From an uncultured Cyclobacteriaceae bacterium (GTDB taxonomy: Bacteria > Bacteroidota > Bacteroidia > Cytophagales > Cyclobacteriaceae), in NCBI GenBank assembly GCA_943788235.1, contig CALSPM010000003.1:297501-361500 (forward strand): a stretch of DNA of 64,000 nucleotides, read 5' to 3'. Of the stretch, positions 45,932 through 55,435 are shown piece after piece. Both the position numbers and the translations under genes were made by a program. The first letter of the stretch is position 1, and each line of letters starts with the position of its first letter. The notes below the pieces were generated by a model. It had not been told where the DNA came from, did no database searches, and was given only the letters and a program-made list of their open reading frames with translations.

Positions 45932-46459
45932 TTATAACTTTATTTTTTTCAGTACTTCCCATCTTGGATCAATCTTATTTTCCTGCTCTTGATCATTTAA
46001 GGAAGAGTTTTCGTCTTTATAAACTAAATCAGCTCTTTCTTGGCCTCTTAGATTAGGGTGTACTTTTTTCATTGGGATCTCTAGCGATACAAAGTCATAG
46101 ATGTAGCCAGAAACATTCAATATTTGCATCCCAACGTCTATAGTGCTTATTTCATCGCTTAATTCTTCACTGGTCAAACCAAACTTTACGATATGCTTCT
46201 TTTGACAATTTAAGGATTCTCGATAACTTTCCGTAGAGACATCGCAGATCAACAAAACATCAACTTCAATAGTGAAATTTAAGACCATCATGGACTCAGA
46301 TTTATCCATAACCAACGAGACTTTACCATAACCTTCTTCCACCAAATTATTTTCGAAAGTTTTGAAAAAATCGGGTACCAATTCAATTTGAAAATGGTGT
46401 GTGCCATTCTCAAGTTGCACCAAATTAATCTCAAAAGACTTTATAACTTTAGTTTTCAC
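45932..46459 (-). CDS. DUF177/YceD family protein
   Basis: A 175-residue acidic protein. CDVSTESYRESL in the middle corresponds to the family's conserved C.R.L segment, and the end (RADLVYKDE ... DPRWEVLKKIKL) is the typical DUF177 tail in Bacteroidota. In E. coli YceD is linked to 23S rRNA accumulation, and the gene nearly always precedes rpmF, as here. Confidence 0.9.
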   Translation of the reverse strand: MKTKVIKSFEINLVQLENGTHHFQIELVPDFFKTFENNLVEEGYGKVSLVMDKSESMMVLNFTIEVDVLLICDVSTESYRESLNCQKKHIVKFGLTSEELSDEISTIDVGMQILNVSGYIYDFVSLEIPMKKVHPNLRGQERADLVYKDENSSLNDQEQENKIDPRWEVLKKIKL

Positions 46460-46538
46460 CTAGTTTAAATTTAAAAGAACCGCAAATTTATGTAGAATGC
46501 CCCGATAATCCCAAAGAATTCCTCATTAGAAATAAGAA

Positions 46539-47558
46539 TCAATGATCTTTATTTTGAGCCAACGTACCTGCCAGTAACAATGCATTACTCATAGAACTAG
46601 GGTTAGCGCTGTTTTTACCAGCCAAATCAAAAGCGGTACCATGGGCAGGTGAAGTCCTGACTGCGGGGAGTCCAGCTGTGAAATTCACACCTGAACCCCT
46701 TGATAATAATTTAAATGGAATCAAACCTTGATCATGATACATCGCTAAAATACCGTCAAATTTTAAATATTCATTACTTCCAAAAAAACCATCAGCAGGG
46801 AAAGGTCCTTTGACAGCGTATCCATTAAAATTAAATTGGTCAATGACCTTATTGATTGTATTTTGTTCTTCGTCACCCAACAAGCCATTTTCGCCTGCAT
46901 GAGGATTTAAGCCCGTTAAGGCTACTTTTGGAGATTTAATGCCAAAATCAGTCTGTAAGGAATTGATGAGAATTTGCAGCTTTTCTGAGATGAGTGTTAT
47001 AGTAAGGCTTTCTGCTATCTGTGTAATGGGGATATGACCGGTAACAACAGCCACTCGCAGCCCATCCTTTACCATCAACATCAGATTTTCATTGACTTCA
47101 AACGCTGCTGCAAGGTATTCGGTGTGACCTGGAAACGAAAAACCTTGTTCATTGAGCAATTCTTTGCTTAAAGGTGCGGTAACCAAACCATTGATGGACC
47201 CATTTTTTAAATCAGCAATAGCTGATTCGAGGGATTTTTTGGCATATTTACCTCCAGTAGCGTTGGGTCTACCTGGCGTGATGATGACGGATTCTTCCCA
47301 AACCGATATTACGTTTATTTTTAGAGGTACAGCTTGTTGAGGTTTTGAGATGAAATGAAAATTCAAATGAGACTTTTTAAGTAACTTTAGGTAAAAATTA
47401 AGCACCTCCATCGAAGCATAAATGACAGGGGTCAGTTTAGAAAAAAGAGATGTATTTTCTAAACTTTTTAGTGTGACTTCGATACCGATTCCGTTGAGAT
47501 CTCCAATACTTATTCCGATGATTGGTATAGATTTGTGATCGAAGTTGTTAGGGCCCAT
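46539..47558 (-). CDS. pdxA: 4-hydroxythreonine-4-phosphate dehydrogenase
   Basis: A 339-residue enzyme of pyridoxal phosphate synthesis. It has ISIGDLNGIGIEV at the start (family GDPxGIGPE variant), FPGHTEYLA, GLNPHAGENGLLGDEE and AMYHDQGLIPFK, which hold the metal-binding His residues. It heads the minus-strand operon pdxA-DUF177-rpmF-fabH-efp-accB-accC and diverges from rsmA with 46 bases between the starts. Confidence 0.95.
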   Translation of the reverse strand: MGPNNFDHKSIPIIGISIGDLNGIGIEVTLKSLENTSLFSKLTPVIYASMEVLNFYLKLLKKSHLNFHFISKPQQAVPLKINVISVWEESVIITPGRPNATGGKYAKKSLESAIADLKNGSINGLVTAPLSKELLNEQGFSFPGHTEYLAAAFEVNENLMLMVKDGLRVAVVTGHIPITQIAESLTITLISEKLQILINSLQTDFGIKSPKVALTGLNPHAGENGLLGDEEQNTINKVIDQFNFNGYAVKGPFPADGFFGSNEYLKFDGILAMYHDQGLIPFKLLSRGSGVNFTAGLPAVRTSPAHGTAFDLAGKNSANPSSMSNALLLAGTLAQNKDH

Positions 47559-47604
47559 GAAATTTGTTTAAAGATTACAAAATTACATTTTTTTAGCGAT
47601 TACC

Positions 47605-48369
47605 TTGAGAAAATTAAAACCAAAAAAGTATTTAGGTCAGCATTTCTTGAAAGATGAGACGATCGCCCTAGATATTGTGGCTGCGATAGGGAAAGGATCA
47701 GGAAGTCTGCTTGAAGTAGGACCTGGTATGGGGGTGCTTACAAAGCACTTACTACAAAATGATCAGTTGATGACCTTTGATCTTGATAAAGCTTCCATTG
47801 ATTATCTGAAAGAAAAATATCCCGATCATGTAGAGAAATTTCAGTTAAAAGATTTTTTGAAAGAAAATTTAATGGAGTACCAAACTCCCATTCGGGTGAT
47901 AGGAAATTTCCCCTTTAACATCTCTTCCCAGATATTTTTCCAAGTTTATGCACATCACGACCGTGTTGAAGAGGTCGTATGTATGATTCAAAAAGAAGTT
48001 GCCGAACGTATTGTTTCTAAGCATGGAAACAAAGTTTATGGGATATTAAGTGTGCTGTTGCAGACATTTTATGATATTGAATACTTATTTTCGGTAGACT
48101 CTATGGTATTTGACCCCCCGCCCAAAGTAAATTCAGCAGTGATCAAGCTGGTGAGAAACAATCGCTTAGACTTCGACGCAAAGACGTTGAAGCGTGTGGT
48201 TAAGGCAGGATTTGGGAAGCGGCGTAAAACCTTGAGAAACGCATTAAAAGAGTTAAATTTACCCGATACTTTGACTGCGCAAGAAGTTTTTAATAGACGC
48301 GCCGAACAGTTATCTGTTCAAGATTTTATTGATTTGATGGAAAAAATCGAGGAGGCATGGAAAAAATAA
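47605..48369 (+). CDS. rsmA: 16S rRNA dimethyladenosine transferase RsmA (KsgA)
   Basis: A 254-residue methyltransferase that dimethylates two adenines in helix 45 of 16S rRNA. It starts RKLKPKKYLGQHFLKD after a TTG at 47605 (no ATG fits), with LEVGPGMGVLT for SAM and NFPFNIS as the NLPY-type catalytic motif. FDPPPKVNSAVIKL and GFGKRRKTLRNAL are also typical. The stop overlaps the mgtE start (TAATG). Confidence 0.96.
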   Translation: MRKLKPKKYLGQHFLKDETIALDIVAAIGKGSGSLLEVGPGMGVLTKHLLQNDQLMTFDLDKASIDYLKEKYPDHVEKFQLKDFLKENLMEYQTPIRVIGNFPFNISSQIFFQVYAHHDRVEEVVCMIQKEVAERIVSKHGNKVYGILSVLLQTFYDIEYLFSVDSMVFDPPPKVNSAVIKLVRNNRLDFDAKTLKRVVKAGFGKRRKTLRNALKELNLPDTLTAQEVFNRRAEQLSVQDFIDLMEKIEEAWKK

Positions 48370-49721
48370 TGGAATTTGAGTTTTCGAAAGAATTTTTAGA
48401 GCGTTTCAAGTTAGCTTTAACTGATCGAGATGATGTTTACATTCAAGAGTCCTTGGGAGGGGTCCGTTCTGCAGATATTTGTGAAATACTTAGTGAAATA
48501 GGCATTGAAGAGGCTAAATATGCATTTGATATACTGTCTTCAGACATTGCTGCCAATGTTTTGGTAGAATTAGAGGAAGATTTCCGTGTAGAGTTTATGG
48601 AATATTTCGCCATCAATGAGCTGTCTCATTTCATTGAGATACTCGATTCCGATGATGGTGCTGACTTATTGAACGAATTGTCCCCTCAGCGCCGAGAGGA
48701 AATCTTGGAGGAAATCAAAAATGAAGAAAAAGTAGGACATCTTTTGGATTTGATTCGTTATGATGAGGATGTCGCAGGCGGGCTGATGGCCAAAGAATTG
48801 GTCAAGGCAAGAGAGAATTGGACAGTCAAAAGGTGCATTGAGGAAATTAAGATCCAAGCGGAGAATGTTGAAAAAATATATTCTGTTTATGTGGTAGATC
48901 AACAGGAGAGATTAAAAGGGAGGGTGAGTTTGAAACTTATTCTTTTAGCAGATGATGATAAAAAAGTATCCGAAATATTTGAAGAAAACATTATTTCTGT
49001 GGGTATATTCCTTGAGGCTCAAGACGTAGCCAATATTATGCAAAAATATGACTTAGATGCCGTACCTGTGGTGAATGTGAGAAGAAAGCTCGTAGGCCGA
49101 ATTACCATTGATGACGTGGTAGATGTGATTACTGAATCGGCAGAAGAAGAAAGACAATTAATGTCTGGAGTGACCTCAGACATAGAAGAAGATGATGGAG
49201 TTTGGGTTATTTCCAAGGCTCGACTTCCTTGGTTAGTGATAGGTATGACAGGAGGCTTGATTGCGGCACAAATTGCTGATTATTATTCAGGTGCACTCAA
49301 CATAATCGCACGTTTATCTTTATTTATACCCTTAATTATGGCTACAGGAGGTAATGTAGGCATTCAATCATCCGCTATAGTTATTCAAAGTTTAGCTGGA
49401 AAAAATGGGTTCAATGATGCTTTGGGCAATAGATTGTTAAAAATGTTTTATGTTGCCATGGTCAATGGCAGTATTCTTGCTGTAATGGTCTTTGGGGCGA
49501 TCATGCTGCTGTTTAAGGATCAATTGCTCGCTATTACTGCCTCAATAGCTCTGCTCAATGTGGTACTTTTGGCTTCATTTATGGGGACTATTACGCCCCT
49601 GTTGTTAGATCGGTTTGGCGTCAATCCAGCCATTGCTTCGGGCCCGTTTATCACCACGGCAAATGACCTTTTGGGGCTCACAGTTTATTTTTCCATTGCC
49701 GTCTTTTTGTACAGTTTATAA
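48369..49721 (+). CDS. mgtE: Magnesium transporter MgtE
   Basis: A 450-residue Mg2+ channel. An acidic helical N domain (about 1-125) is followed by two CBS domains (about 130-255) and five membrane helices, with GGNVGIQSSAIVIQSLA in the pore region. The frame is open from an ATG at 48357, but ATG at 48369 forms TAATG with the rsmA stop and gives the expected MEFEFSKEFLERF start. The stop overlaps the next start in the same TAATG way, so three genes are coupled. Confidence 0.95.
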   Translation: MEFEFSKEFLERFKLALTDRDDVYIQESLGGVRSADICEILSEIGIEEAKYAFDILSSDIAANVLVELEEDFRVEFMEYFAINELSHFIEILDSDDGADLLNELSPQRREEILEEIKNEEKVGHLLDLIRYDEDVAGGLMAKELVKARENWTVKRCIEEIKIQAENVEKIYSVYVVDQQERLKGRVSLKLILLADDDKKVSEIFEENIISVGIFLEAQDVANIMQKYDLDAVPVVNVRRKLVGRITIDDVVDVITESAEEERQLMSGVTSDIEEDDGVWVISKARLPWLVIGMTGGLIAAQIADYYSGALNIIARLSLFIPLIMATGGNVGIQSSAIVIQSLAGKNGFNDALGNRLLKMFYVAMVNGSILAVMVFGAIMLLFKDQLLAITASIALLNVVLLASFMGTITPLLLDRFGVNPAIASGPFITTANDLLGLTVYFSIAVFLYSL

Positions 49722-50668
49722 TGCCCTTAAATCAAAAAATATTGGTGGTAGACCAAATGCATGATTCAATTCATGAGGTATTTCGTGGTATTGGTTTTGA
49801 GTGTTCCTATCACCCTGAGATCACGCGAAAGGCAATGATACAAATATTGCCAGATTATGTTGGACTGATCATTAGGAGTAAGACCGCCGTTGATCACGAA
49901 TTAATTCTCAAGGCTAAAAAATTGAGGTTTATAGGTAGGGCTGGGGCTGGAGTGGATAATATTGATGTGGACTTATTGGCTAAAAAAGGCATTACATTAT
50001 TCAATGCGCCGGAAGGAAATCGGGATGCGGTAGGTGAGCATGGGGTTGGCATGCTACTGATGTTGTTAAATAAATTGAGGTTAGCTGACCAGGAGGTGCG
50101 TTCTTATCTGTGGGACAGGGAATCTAATAGAGGCCATGAGTTGAAAAATAAAGCGGTGGGTATCTTTGGTTTTGGATTTATGGGGAGCGCTTTTGCAGAG
50201 AAATTACGTGGGTTTGATTGTGAGATAATAGCTTATGACAAGTATAAAAAAGGTTATACCTCAGATATAAATTATGTAAAAGAGGTTGATCTCACTGATT
50301 TTAAACGAAGGACTGAGATCTTGAGTATTCACATCCCTTTGACGCATGAAACCTATCACCTATTCGATTACGATTGTTTAAATTCTTTTAGAAATCTTAA
50401 ATACATTATCAATATGGCCAGAGGTGAAGTATTGTCTTTAAAAGATTTAAGTGCGATCATGTGTGAAGGAAATTTGAGTGGAGCGGCTTTAGATGTATTG
50501 GAAAATGAAAAGTTGAATACGTTGACCTTAGAAGAGCAAAATATTTATCAAAGTTTGTTTGATCATGAGCAGACCATTTTTTCACCGCACGTAGCAGGGT
50601 GGACTTATGAGTCCTACGAAAGAATCAATCATGTTTTGGCAAAAAAAATTTCTGAGCTGAAATTTTAA
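49721..50668 (+). CDS. D-isomer-specific 2-hydroxyacid dehydrogenase
   Basis: A 315-residue NAD-dependent dehydrogenase, SerA-like in its first domain. RAGAGVDNID and APEGNRDAVGEHGVGMLLML are shared with phosphoglycerate dehydrogenases. The nucleotide loop is GFGFMG, and the catalytic residues are Arg in NMARGE, Glu in LDVLENE and His in SPHVAGW. No ACT domain is present. Substrate may be 3-phosphoglycerate or another 2-hydroxyacid. The start overlaps the mgtE stop. Confidence 0.9.
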   Translation: MPLNQKILVVDQMHDSIHEVFRGIGFECSYHPEITRKAMIQILPDYVGLIIRSKTAVDHELILKAKKLRFIGRAGAGVDNIDVDLLAKKGITLFNAPEGNRDAVGEHGVGMLLMLLNKLRLADQEVRSYLWDRESNRGHELKNKAVGIFGFGFMGSAFAEKLRGFDCEIIAYDKYKKGYTSDINYVKEVDLTDFKRRTEILSIHIPLTHETYHLFDYDCLNSFRNLKYIINMARGEVLSLKDLSAIMCEGNLSGAALDVLENEKLNTLTLEEQNIYQSLFDHEQTIFSPHVAGWTYESYERINHVLAKKISELKF

Positions 50669-50780
50669 TTATAATGGCCAATTTTATTTATCTTTGCTAC
50701 TCAATGTTAAAAGCACTTTAAGGCGGTCCATGACCGTTCTTTTTTGTTTAGGGTGTTTCTCAAAAATATTTTTTTTTAAT

Positions 50781-51254
50781 ATGTCAGTTAATTATTTCTC
50801 AAAAGACGGCCTGCAGAAGATCAAAGATGAATTAAAAGATCTTCAGACCAAAGGACGCGCCGACATGGCTAAGCAAATAGCGGAAGCTAGAGATAAAGGA
50901 GATTTGAGTGAAAATGCTGAATACGATGCTGCCAAAGATGCTCAAGGTCATCTTGAGCACAGGATCAAACAATTGGAAGCCATCGTAGGAGATGCCCGCG
51001 TATTGGATATCAATGCTGTTGATATGTCCAAGGTAGGCGTTTTGAGTTTTGTTAGAATTAAGAATCTAAAAAATAACGTAGAAGTTAAATATCAATTGGT
51101 CGCGGAGGAAGAGGCCAATTTGGCATCGGGTAAAATTTCTGTTAAATCACCCATTGGTCAAGGTTTATTAGGAAAAAAAGTAGGTGATTTGGCAGTAATG
51201 AATGTGCCAGTAGGAGAAATGAAATTTGAGATTTTAGAGATAAGTTACGACTGA
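50781..51254 (+). CDS. greA: Transcription elongation factor GreA
   Basis: A 157-residue factor that rescues backtracked RNA polymerase. The N-terminal coiled coil carries DKGDLSENAEYDAAK, with the acidic tip residues needed for transcript cleavage. The C-terminal FKBP-like domain has SPIGQGLLGKKVGD. The frame is open from 50694, but the ATG at 50781 gives the right start (MSVNYFSKDGLQ), and the preceding 29 codons do not fit the family. Confidence 0.96.
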   Translation: MSVNYFSKDGLQKIKDELKDLQTKGRADMAKQIAEARDKGDLSENAEYDAAKDAQGHLEHRIKQLEAIVGDARVLDINAVDMSKVGVLSFVRIKNLKNNVEVKYQLVAEEEANLASGKISVKSPIGQGLLGKKVGDLAVMNVPVGEMKFEILEISYD

Positions 51255-51255
51255 T

Positions 51256-51648
51256 ATGCCTTCTGTGTTTTCTCAAATTGCTAGTCATGAAATCCCTTCT
51301 CACATCGTAGCTGAGGATGAGCAACATGTAGCCTTTTTAGACATCAGTCCATTGGTCATGGGGCATGTACTCGTGATTCCCAAAAGAGAAGTTGACTACA
51401 TTTACGATTTAGAGGATGATGAAATAGGAGCACTTCACATCTTCGCGAAAAAAGTTGCCAAGTCACTGAAATCAGCCATTCCTTGTTTGCGCATTGGCGT
51501 CAGTGTGATCGGCTTAGAAGTGCCTCATGCTCATATACATTTAATCCCTCTTAGTTCGATGGAAGATATTAATTTTAGTAGGATGAAATTATCACCTTCA
51601 AATGAAGAATTAGAGGTAATTTCAAAGAGAATAATCGCACATTCTTAG
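51256..51648 (+). CDS. HIT family hydrolase
   Basis: A 130-residue nucleotide-binding protein of the Hint branch. The histidine triad is HAHIH in EVPHAHIHLIP, and FLDISPLVMGHVLVIPK is the typical first half. Such proteins hydrolyse adenosine phosphoramidates. It begins 1 base after greA, a common order in Bacteroidota, and its end overlaps the ruvC 3' end by 4 bases. Confidence 0.93.
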   Translation: MPSVFSQIASHEIPSHIVAEDEQHVAFLDISPLVMGHVLVIPKREVDYIYDLEDDEIGALHIFAKKVAKSLKSAIPCLRIGVSVIGLEVPHAHIHLIPLSSMEDINFSRMKLSPSNEELEVISKRIIAHS

Positions 51649-52211
51649 GATTTAATTCTTTTGGGATTGTCACTTAAAAAAGCACCCCAACCTTGGGTCT
51701 TCTTCGTATGCGTATTGCCCTGAAAATGGTGACAAAGGGCAACGGCCAGTGCATCAGTGGCATCTAATAGATAATCTGTTTTCTTAAATTTCAGCAAGTT
51801 TTGAATCATGGCTGCTACTTGTTCCTTAGAAGCATTACCATTTCCTGTTACCGATTGTTTTACCTTTTTTGGCGCATATTCATTGATAGGTATGTCGTGC
51901 GTCAGCGCAGCAGCCATCGCGACCCCTTGGGCCCTACCTAATTTGAGCATTGATTGTACATTTTTACCGAAAAAAGGAGCTTCAAGAGCAACTTCATCAG
52001 GCATGAAGTCTTCGATAATTTGATTGACCCTATCGTATATTTTTTTTAATTTTAATTCATGCCCAACATACTTTTTCAGATGAATGACACCAAATTGCAA
52101 TAATTTAATTTCCTGCTTTTGAACGACGATGACGCCATATCCCATGACACTGGTTCCGGGATCTAAGCCTAAAATAATTTTGCTTGCTGCTATTTTATTT
52201 TCAATACCCAT
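51645..52211 (-). CDS. ruvC: Holliday junction endonuclease RuvC
   Basis: A 188-residue resolvase. Acidic catalytic residues lie in ILGLDPGTSVMGYGV, ALEAPFFGKNVQS and DATDALAVALCH. ATG at 52211 (MGIENKIAASKIILG) is chosen; the TTG 14 codons earlier would add an unrelated segment. Length is usual. The gene stands alone and is convergent with the HIT gene. Confidence 0.95.
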   Translation of the reverse strand: MGIENKIAASKIILGLDPGTSVMGYGVIVVQKQEIKLLQFGVIHLKKYVGHELKLKKIYDRVNQIIEDFMPDEVALEAPFFGKNVQSMLKLGRAQGVAMAAALTHDIPINEYAPKKVKQSVTGNGNASKEQVAAMIQNLLKFKKTDYLLDATDALAVALCHHFQGNTHTKKTQGWGAFLSDNPKRIKS

Positions 52212-52413
52212 GGCTACAAATAAAGGGGATCCTTGACAGATTAAAAAGTCCAATGGCGGACCTCTTGGGATTTTATTGAACTTGTTTCTGAGGGGTTGTA
52301 CATTTTTTGAATTGGGATTAGATATCGCTATTGGATAGCATTTTAATTTTATTTTTTGGTTTTGATGTTAAGCGATTACTTTTAAATTTGTGACGACCAT
52401 TAATGATGACTGG

Positions 52414-52668
52414 ATGACAAATACTCAATATGAAATAATAGATGCGCTCTATTTTGTGATCCATTTTGATGAATTACTAGCGCAACTCGATTTGGACGAA
52501 GGGCTCTTGGTAGTTGAGCTTCATAAACTCCATCAGAAGGGTTGGATTAGGGTTTATGATACCATTAATCAGGAACTTGAAAACCATGCTCTACTAGATG
52601 ATAGAATTATAAAATATCAATTTCTTGCGAGCAAACAAGGATTAATTGCGCACAATTCTGATGGGTAA
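52414..52668 (+). CDS. Small conserved hypothetical protein
   Basis: An 84-residue acidic protein starting at ATG 52414 (a GTG at 52390 would add 8 residues). ALYFVIHFDELLAQLDLDEG and VVELHKLHQKGWIRVYD look like a small winged-helix-type domain. I have seen similar short proteins in Bacteroidota genomes, but no function is known. The broken polysaccharide deacetylase gene follows at 52792. Confidence 0.6.
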   Translation: MTNTQYEIIDALYFVIHFDELLAQLDLDEGLLVVELHKLHQKGWIRVYDTINQELENHALLDDRIIKYQFLASKQGLIAHNSDG

Positions 52669-52791
52669 TGGCCGTTATGAAAGGGTAAAAAAATGATGAA
52701 AAAAGAGCATTTTTGGTGAGGAGCCATCTTTTTATTAAATAACCTAATTGGTTAAAATTCATAACCCCCGGGCTTACTTGGTCACTGCCCA

Positions 52792-53360
52792 ATGATGACT
52801 AATTTATTTATTTGACTTTTGATGATGGCCCCGTCAACAAGGCAACACCCTATGTGGTGGATGTTTTAAATGATTTAAAGGCAAAAGTGAGTTTTTTTGT
52901 GGTTGGGGAAATGGCTGAAAAAAATATAGTATTATTGTAGCTTATGACTGCTTCAGGCCATTTTATTGGGAACCATACTTATCAGCACCTCAACGAGTGG
53001 AAAACCCCTGCCCAGATTTATTTGAAGGCTATACTTAAGTGTCAGCAATTCATTGATGCGATCGTGCCTGCATCTTCCATAAAATTATTTCATCCCTCTT
53101 ATGGTAGGCTGACTAAAACCCAAATAGGGATGCTTAAAAAGGAATATAAAATTATTTTGTGTGAAAAGATTTCTGGATACTACCAACCCAATTTCTCTTT
53201 TCCGAGAGTATTGCGTTCATTATACGAAGCTCAGGCGGGAGATATTGTGCTTTTTCATGATATTATTAAATGTTATCAAAATGTTGAGATTTTCTTACTC
53301 AAATTTTTAGCCTTTTTTTCGGCGAGAGGGTATACATTTAGAATACTAAATATGTGTTGA
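52792..53360 (+). pseudogene. Polysaccharide deacetylase (NodB family), broken
   Basis: YLTFDDGPVNKATPYVVDVL (from 52809) carries the first NodB motif, GNHTYQHLN the second (metal His pair) and GDIVLFHD the last. Two defects are visible. ATG at 52792 starts MMTNLFI and then a stop, because ATTT occurs three times (52802-52813); four copies would join the frames exactly. A TAG at 52938-52940 then interrupts the domain in frame, before LMTASGHFIGNHTYQH. The motif-3 segment reads FHPSYGR instead of RPPYGR. The open frame 52944-53360 is only the C-terminal two thirds. An active enzyme would remove acetyl groups from cell-surface or wall polymers. Confidence 0.8.
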
Positions 53361-53363
53361 ATT

Positions 53364-54131
53364 ATGCTGATAGAAACACATGCCCACCTCTATTCAAAAG
53401 ACTTCAATGAAGATGTGAATCAAGTTATTCTTCGTGCTAAGGAAGCAGGAATTGAGAAAATACTCATGCCTAATATTGATAGCCAAAGTATTGAACCTAT
53501 GCTTGGGCTTGAAACGGCTTACCCTAATTTTTGTCTACCCATGATAGGATTACACCCTTGCTCGGTCAATAGTAATTATGAAGATGAATTGGCGAGGGTA
53601 TCTTTTTGGTTAAAAAAACGAAAATTTATCGCGATTGGTGAAATAGGAACCGACTTATACTGGGACAAAACCTTTTGGCCAGAGCAGCAAAAAGCATTCC
53701 TTCAACAATGTCAATGGGCTTTAGATTATGATCTGCCCATTGCAATCCACAGTAGAGCTTCGATCGCGGAGACCATTGATTTAATTAGACCCTATGTTCT
53801 CAAGGGGCTCAAGGGTGTTTTTCATTGTTTTGCTGGCTCGATTACCCAAGCGGCTGAAATTAAAAACTTAGGATTTTATTTGGGTATTGGAGGGGTTTTG
53901 ACTTTTAAAAATGGAGGTTTAAATGATTTAATGGCTGAGATAGGAATCGATCATATTATTTTGGAGACAGACAGTCCTTATTTAGCGCCTAAACCTTTTC
54001 GAGGAAAAAGAAATGAGCCTGCCTACCTGACGCACATAGTTCGTGAGTTATCTTTATGCTTAGATATGAATGTTTCTGAGATTTCTCAAATCACCAGTCA
54101 ACATGCTAAGATCTTATTTCGATTAAAATGA
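53364..54131 (+). CDS. tatD: TatD family metal-dependent hydrolase
   Basis: A 255-residue TIM-barrel nuclease. Metal sites are in ETHAHLYS (two His), IGEIGTDLYWD (Glu), AIHSRAS, FHCFAGS and ETDSPYLAPKP (Asp). Family members have 3'-5' DNase activity. The stop overlaps the asparaginase start by 4 bases, so the genes are cotranscribed. Confidence 0.94.
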   Translation: MLIETHAHLYSKDFNEDVNQVILRAKEAGIEKILMPNIDSQSIEPMLGLETAYPNFCLPMIGLHPCSVNSNYEDELARVSFWLKKRKFIAIGEIGTDLYWDKTFWPEQQKAFLQQCQWALDYDLPIAIHSRASIAETIDLIRPYVLKGLKGVFHCFAGSITQAAEIKNLGFYLGIGGVLTFKNGGLNDLMAEIGIDHIILETDSPYLAPKPFRGKRNEPAYLTHIVRELSLCLDMNVSEISQITSQHAKILFRLK

Positions 54132-55192
54132 ACTATAAAATCTTTAAAATCCGAACCAGTCATAATCTATCCGGACAGCGTTCCATTCTTATTATATATA
54201 CCGGCGGCACTATAGGTATGGTTCATGATGAAACTGGAAGTTTGGTGCCCTTCAACTTCATTAAAGTAATGGAGCGGATCCCTGAGTTATCTAAGATTGA
54301 AGTAGGATTGACGGTGATCTCTTTTCCAAAGCCTATTGATTCTTCCAATGTGAGCATCCGCGACTGGCAAGCTCTTGGATACATCATTTACGAGAATTAT
54401 GATCAATATGATGGATTTGTTATTCTCCATGGAACCGATACGATGGCTTATTCAGCCTCTGCCTTAAGCTTTATGCTTGAAGGATTGGCAAAACCTGTTA
54501 TTTTTACAGGAGCTCAAATACCTATTGGAAATTTAAGATCAGATGCCCGTGAAAATCTAATTACTGCCATAGAAATTGCTGCCGATCAGCGAAATGGAAC
54601 GCCACTAATTAAAGAAGTTTGTATTTATTTTAATTTCGGGTTATTTCGGGGTAATAGGTCCCAAAAAGTTAAAAGCAGCACTTTTGCTGCTTTTGAGTCT
54701 CAAAATTACCCACTACTCGCAGAAGTAGGAATGGATATAAATTATAATGAAGCTATTTTGGCAGCGCCCAATGGTTTAGTTCCCCTTCGTTTGCATCAAG
54801 ATCTAGATGACAATGTTGCCCTTTTAAAGATATTTCCAGGACTCAATAAAGCAGTGCTTGAAAGTATTTTAGGTAGTGAAAACCTCAAAGGACTAGTTAT
54901 GGAAACCTTTGGATCTGGAAATATACCGAATGAGCCCTGGTTCATTGAATGCTTAAAAAAGGCGGTCGCAAATCAGATCATTATTTTAAATGTGAGTCAA
55001 TGTAGCGGAGGCGAAGTAATTCATGGAAGATACGAAACCAGTAGAAAATTATCAGAAATTGGAATTATTAGTGGAGGAAATATTACGACCGAATCTGCCA
55101 TTATCAAGTTAATGTTGTTTCTGGGGAGCAAGAAATCTCCAGAAATTATCAAGAATTTGCTTGTAAATCCTATGAATGGTGAAATGGATTGA
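54128..55192 (+). CDS. ansA: Type I L-asparaginase
   Basis: A 354-residue enzyme that hydrolyses asparagine to aspartate and ammonia. The first catalytic Thr is Thr25 in IYTGGTIG, and the second motif is HGTDTMAYSA (Thr103, Asp104). TGAQIPIG and SQCSGGEV are also typical. There is no signal peptide, so it is cytoplasmic. It is coupled to tatD by a 4-base overlap. Confidence 0.94.
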   Translation: MNYKIFKIRTSHNLSGQRSILIIYTGGTIGMVHDETGSLVPFNFIKVMERIPELSKIEVGLTVISFPKPIDSSNVSIRDWQALGYIIYENYDQYDGFVILHGTDTMAYSASALSFMLEGLAKPVIFTGAQIPIGNLRSDARENLITAIEIAADQRNGTPLIKEVCIYFNFGLFRGNRSQKVKSSTFAAFESQNYPLLAEVGMDINYNEAILAAPNGLVPLRLHQDLDDNVALLKIFPGLNKAVLESILGSENLKGLVMETFGSGNIPNEPWFIECLKKAVANQIIILNVSQCSGGEVIHGRYETSRKLSEIGIISGGNITTESAIIKLMLFLGSKKSPEIIKNLLVNPMNGEMD

Positions 55193-55289
55193 TGAAAGGA
55201 TAGATAAATAAATCTAAATTTGGATAAGGTGTTTTTTCTTGATTTATTTGTTGTCATATTTAGTATGTACGATGAAGAGGTATTCAAAA

Positions 55290-55376
55290 GGAGAGGTGGC
55301 CGAGTGGCTGAAGGCGCACGCTTGGAAAGCGTGTATATCCTTGCGGATATCGGGGGTTCGAATCCCTTCCTCTCCG
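55290..55376 (+). tRNA. tRNA-Ser (anticodon GGA)
   Basis: The acceptor stem is GGAGAGG (55290-55296) with CCTCTCC (55369-55375) and discriminator G. The anticodon loop CTTGGAAAG gives GGA. The long variable arm GTATATCCTTGCGGATAT marks a class II tRNA, and the T-loop is TTCGAAT. CCA is not encoded; the next bases are CAC. Confidence 0.97.
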
Positions 55377-55435
55377 CACTAAATATCTAAAAAAAAGAGA
55401 AAAAATTAATTTTAACTGTGACTAATCAATTGATT

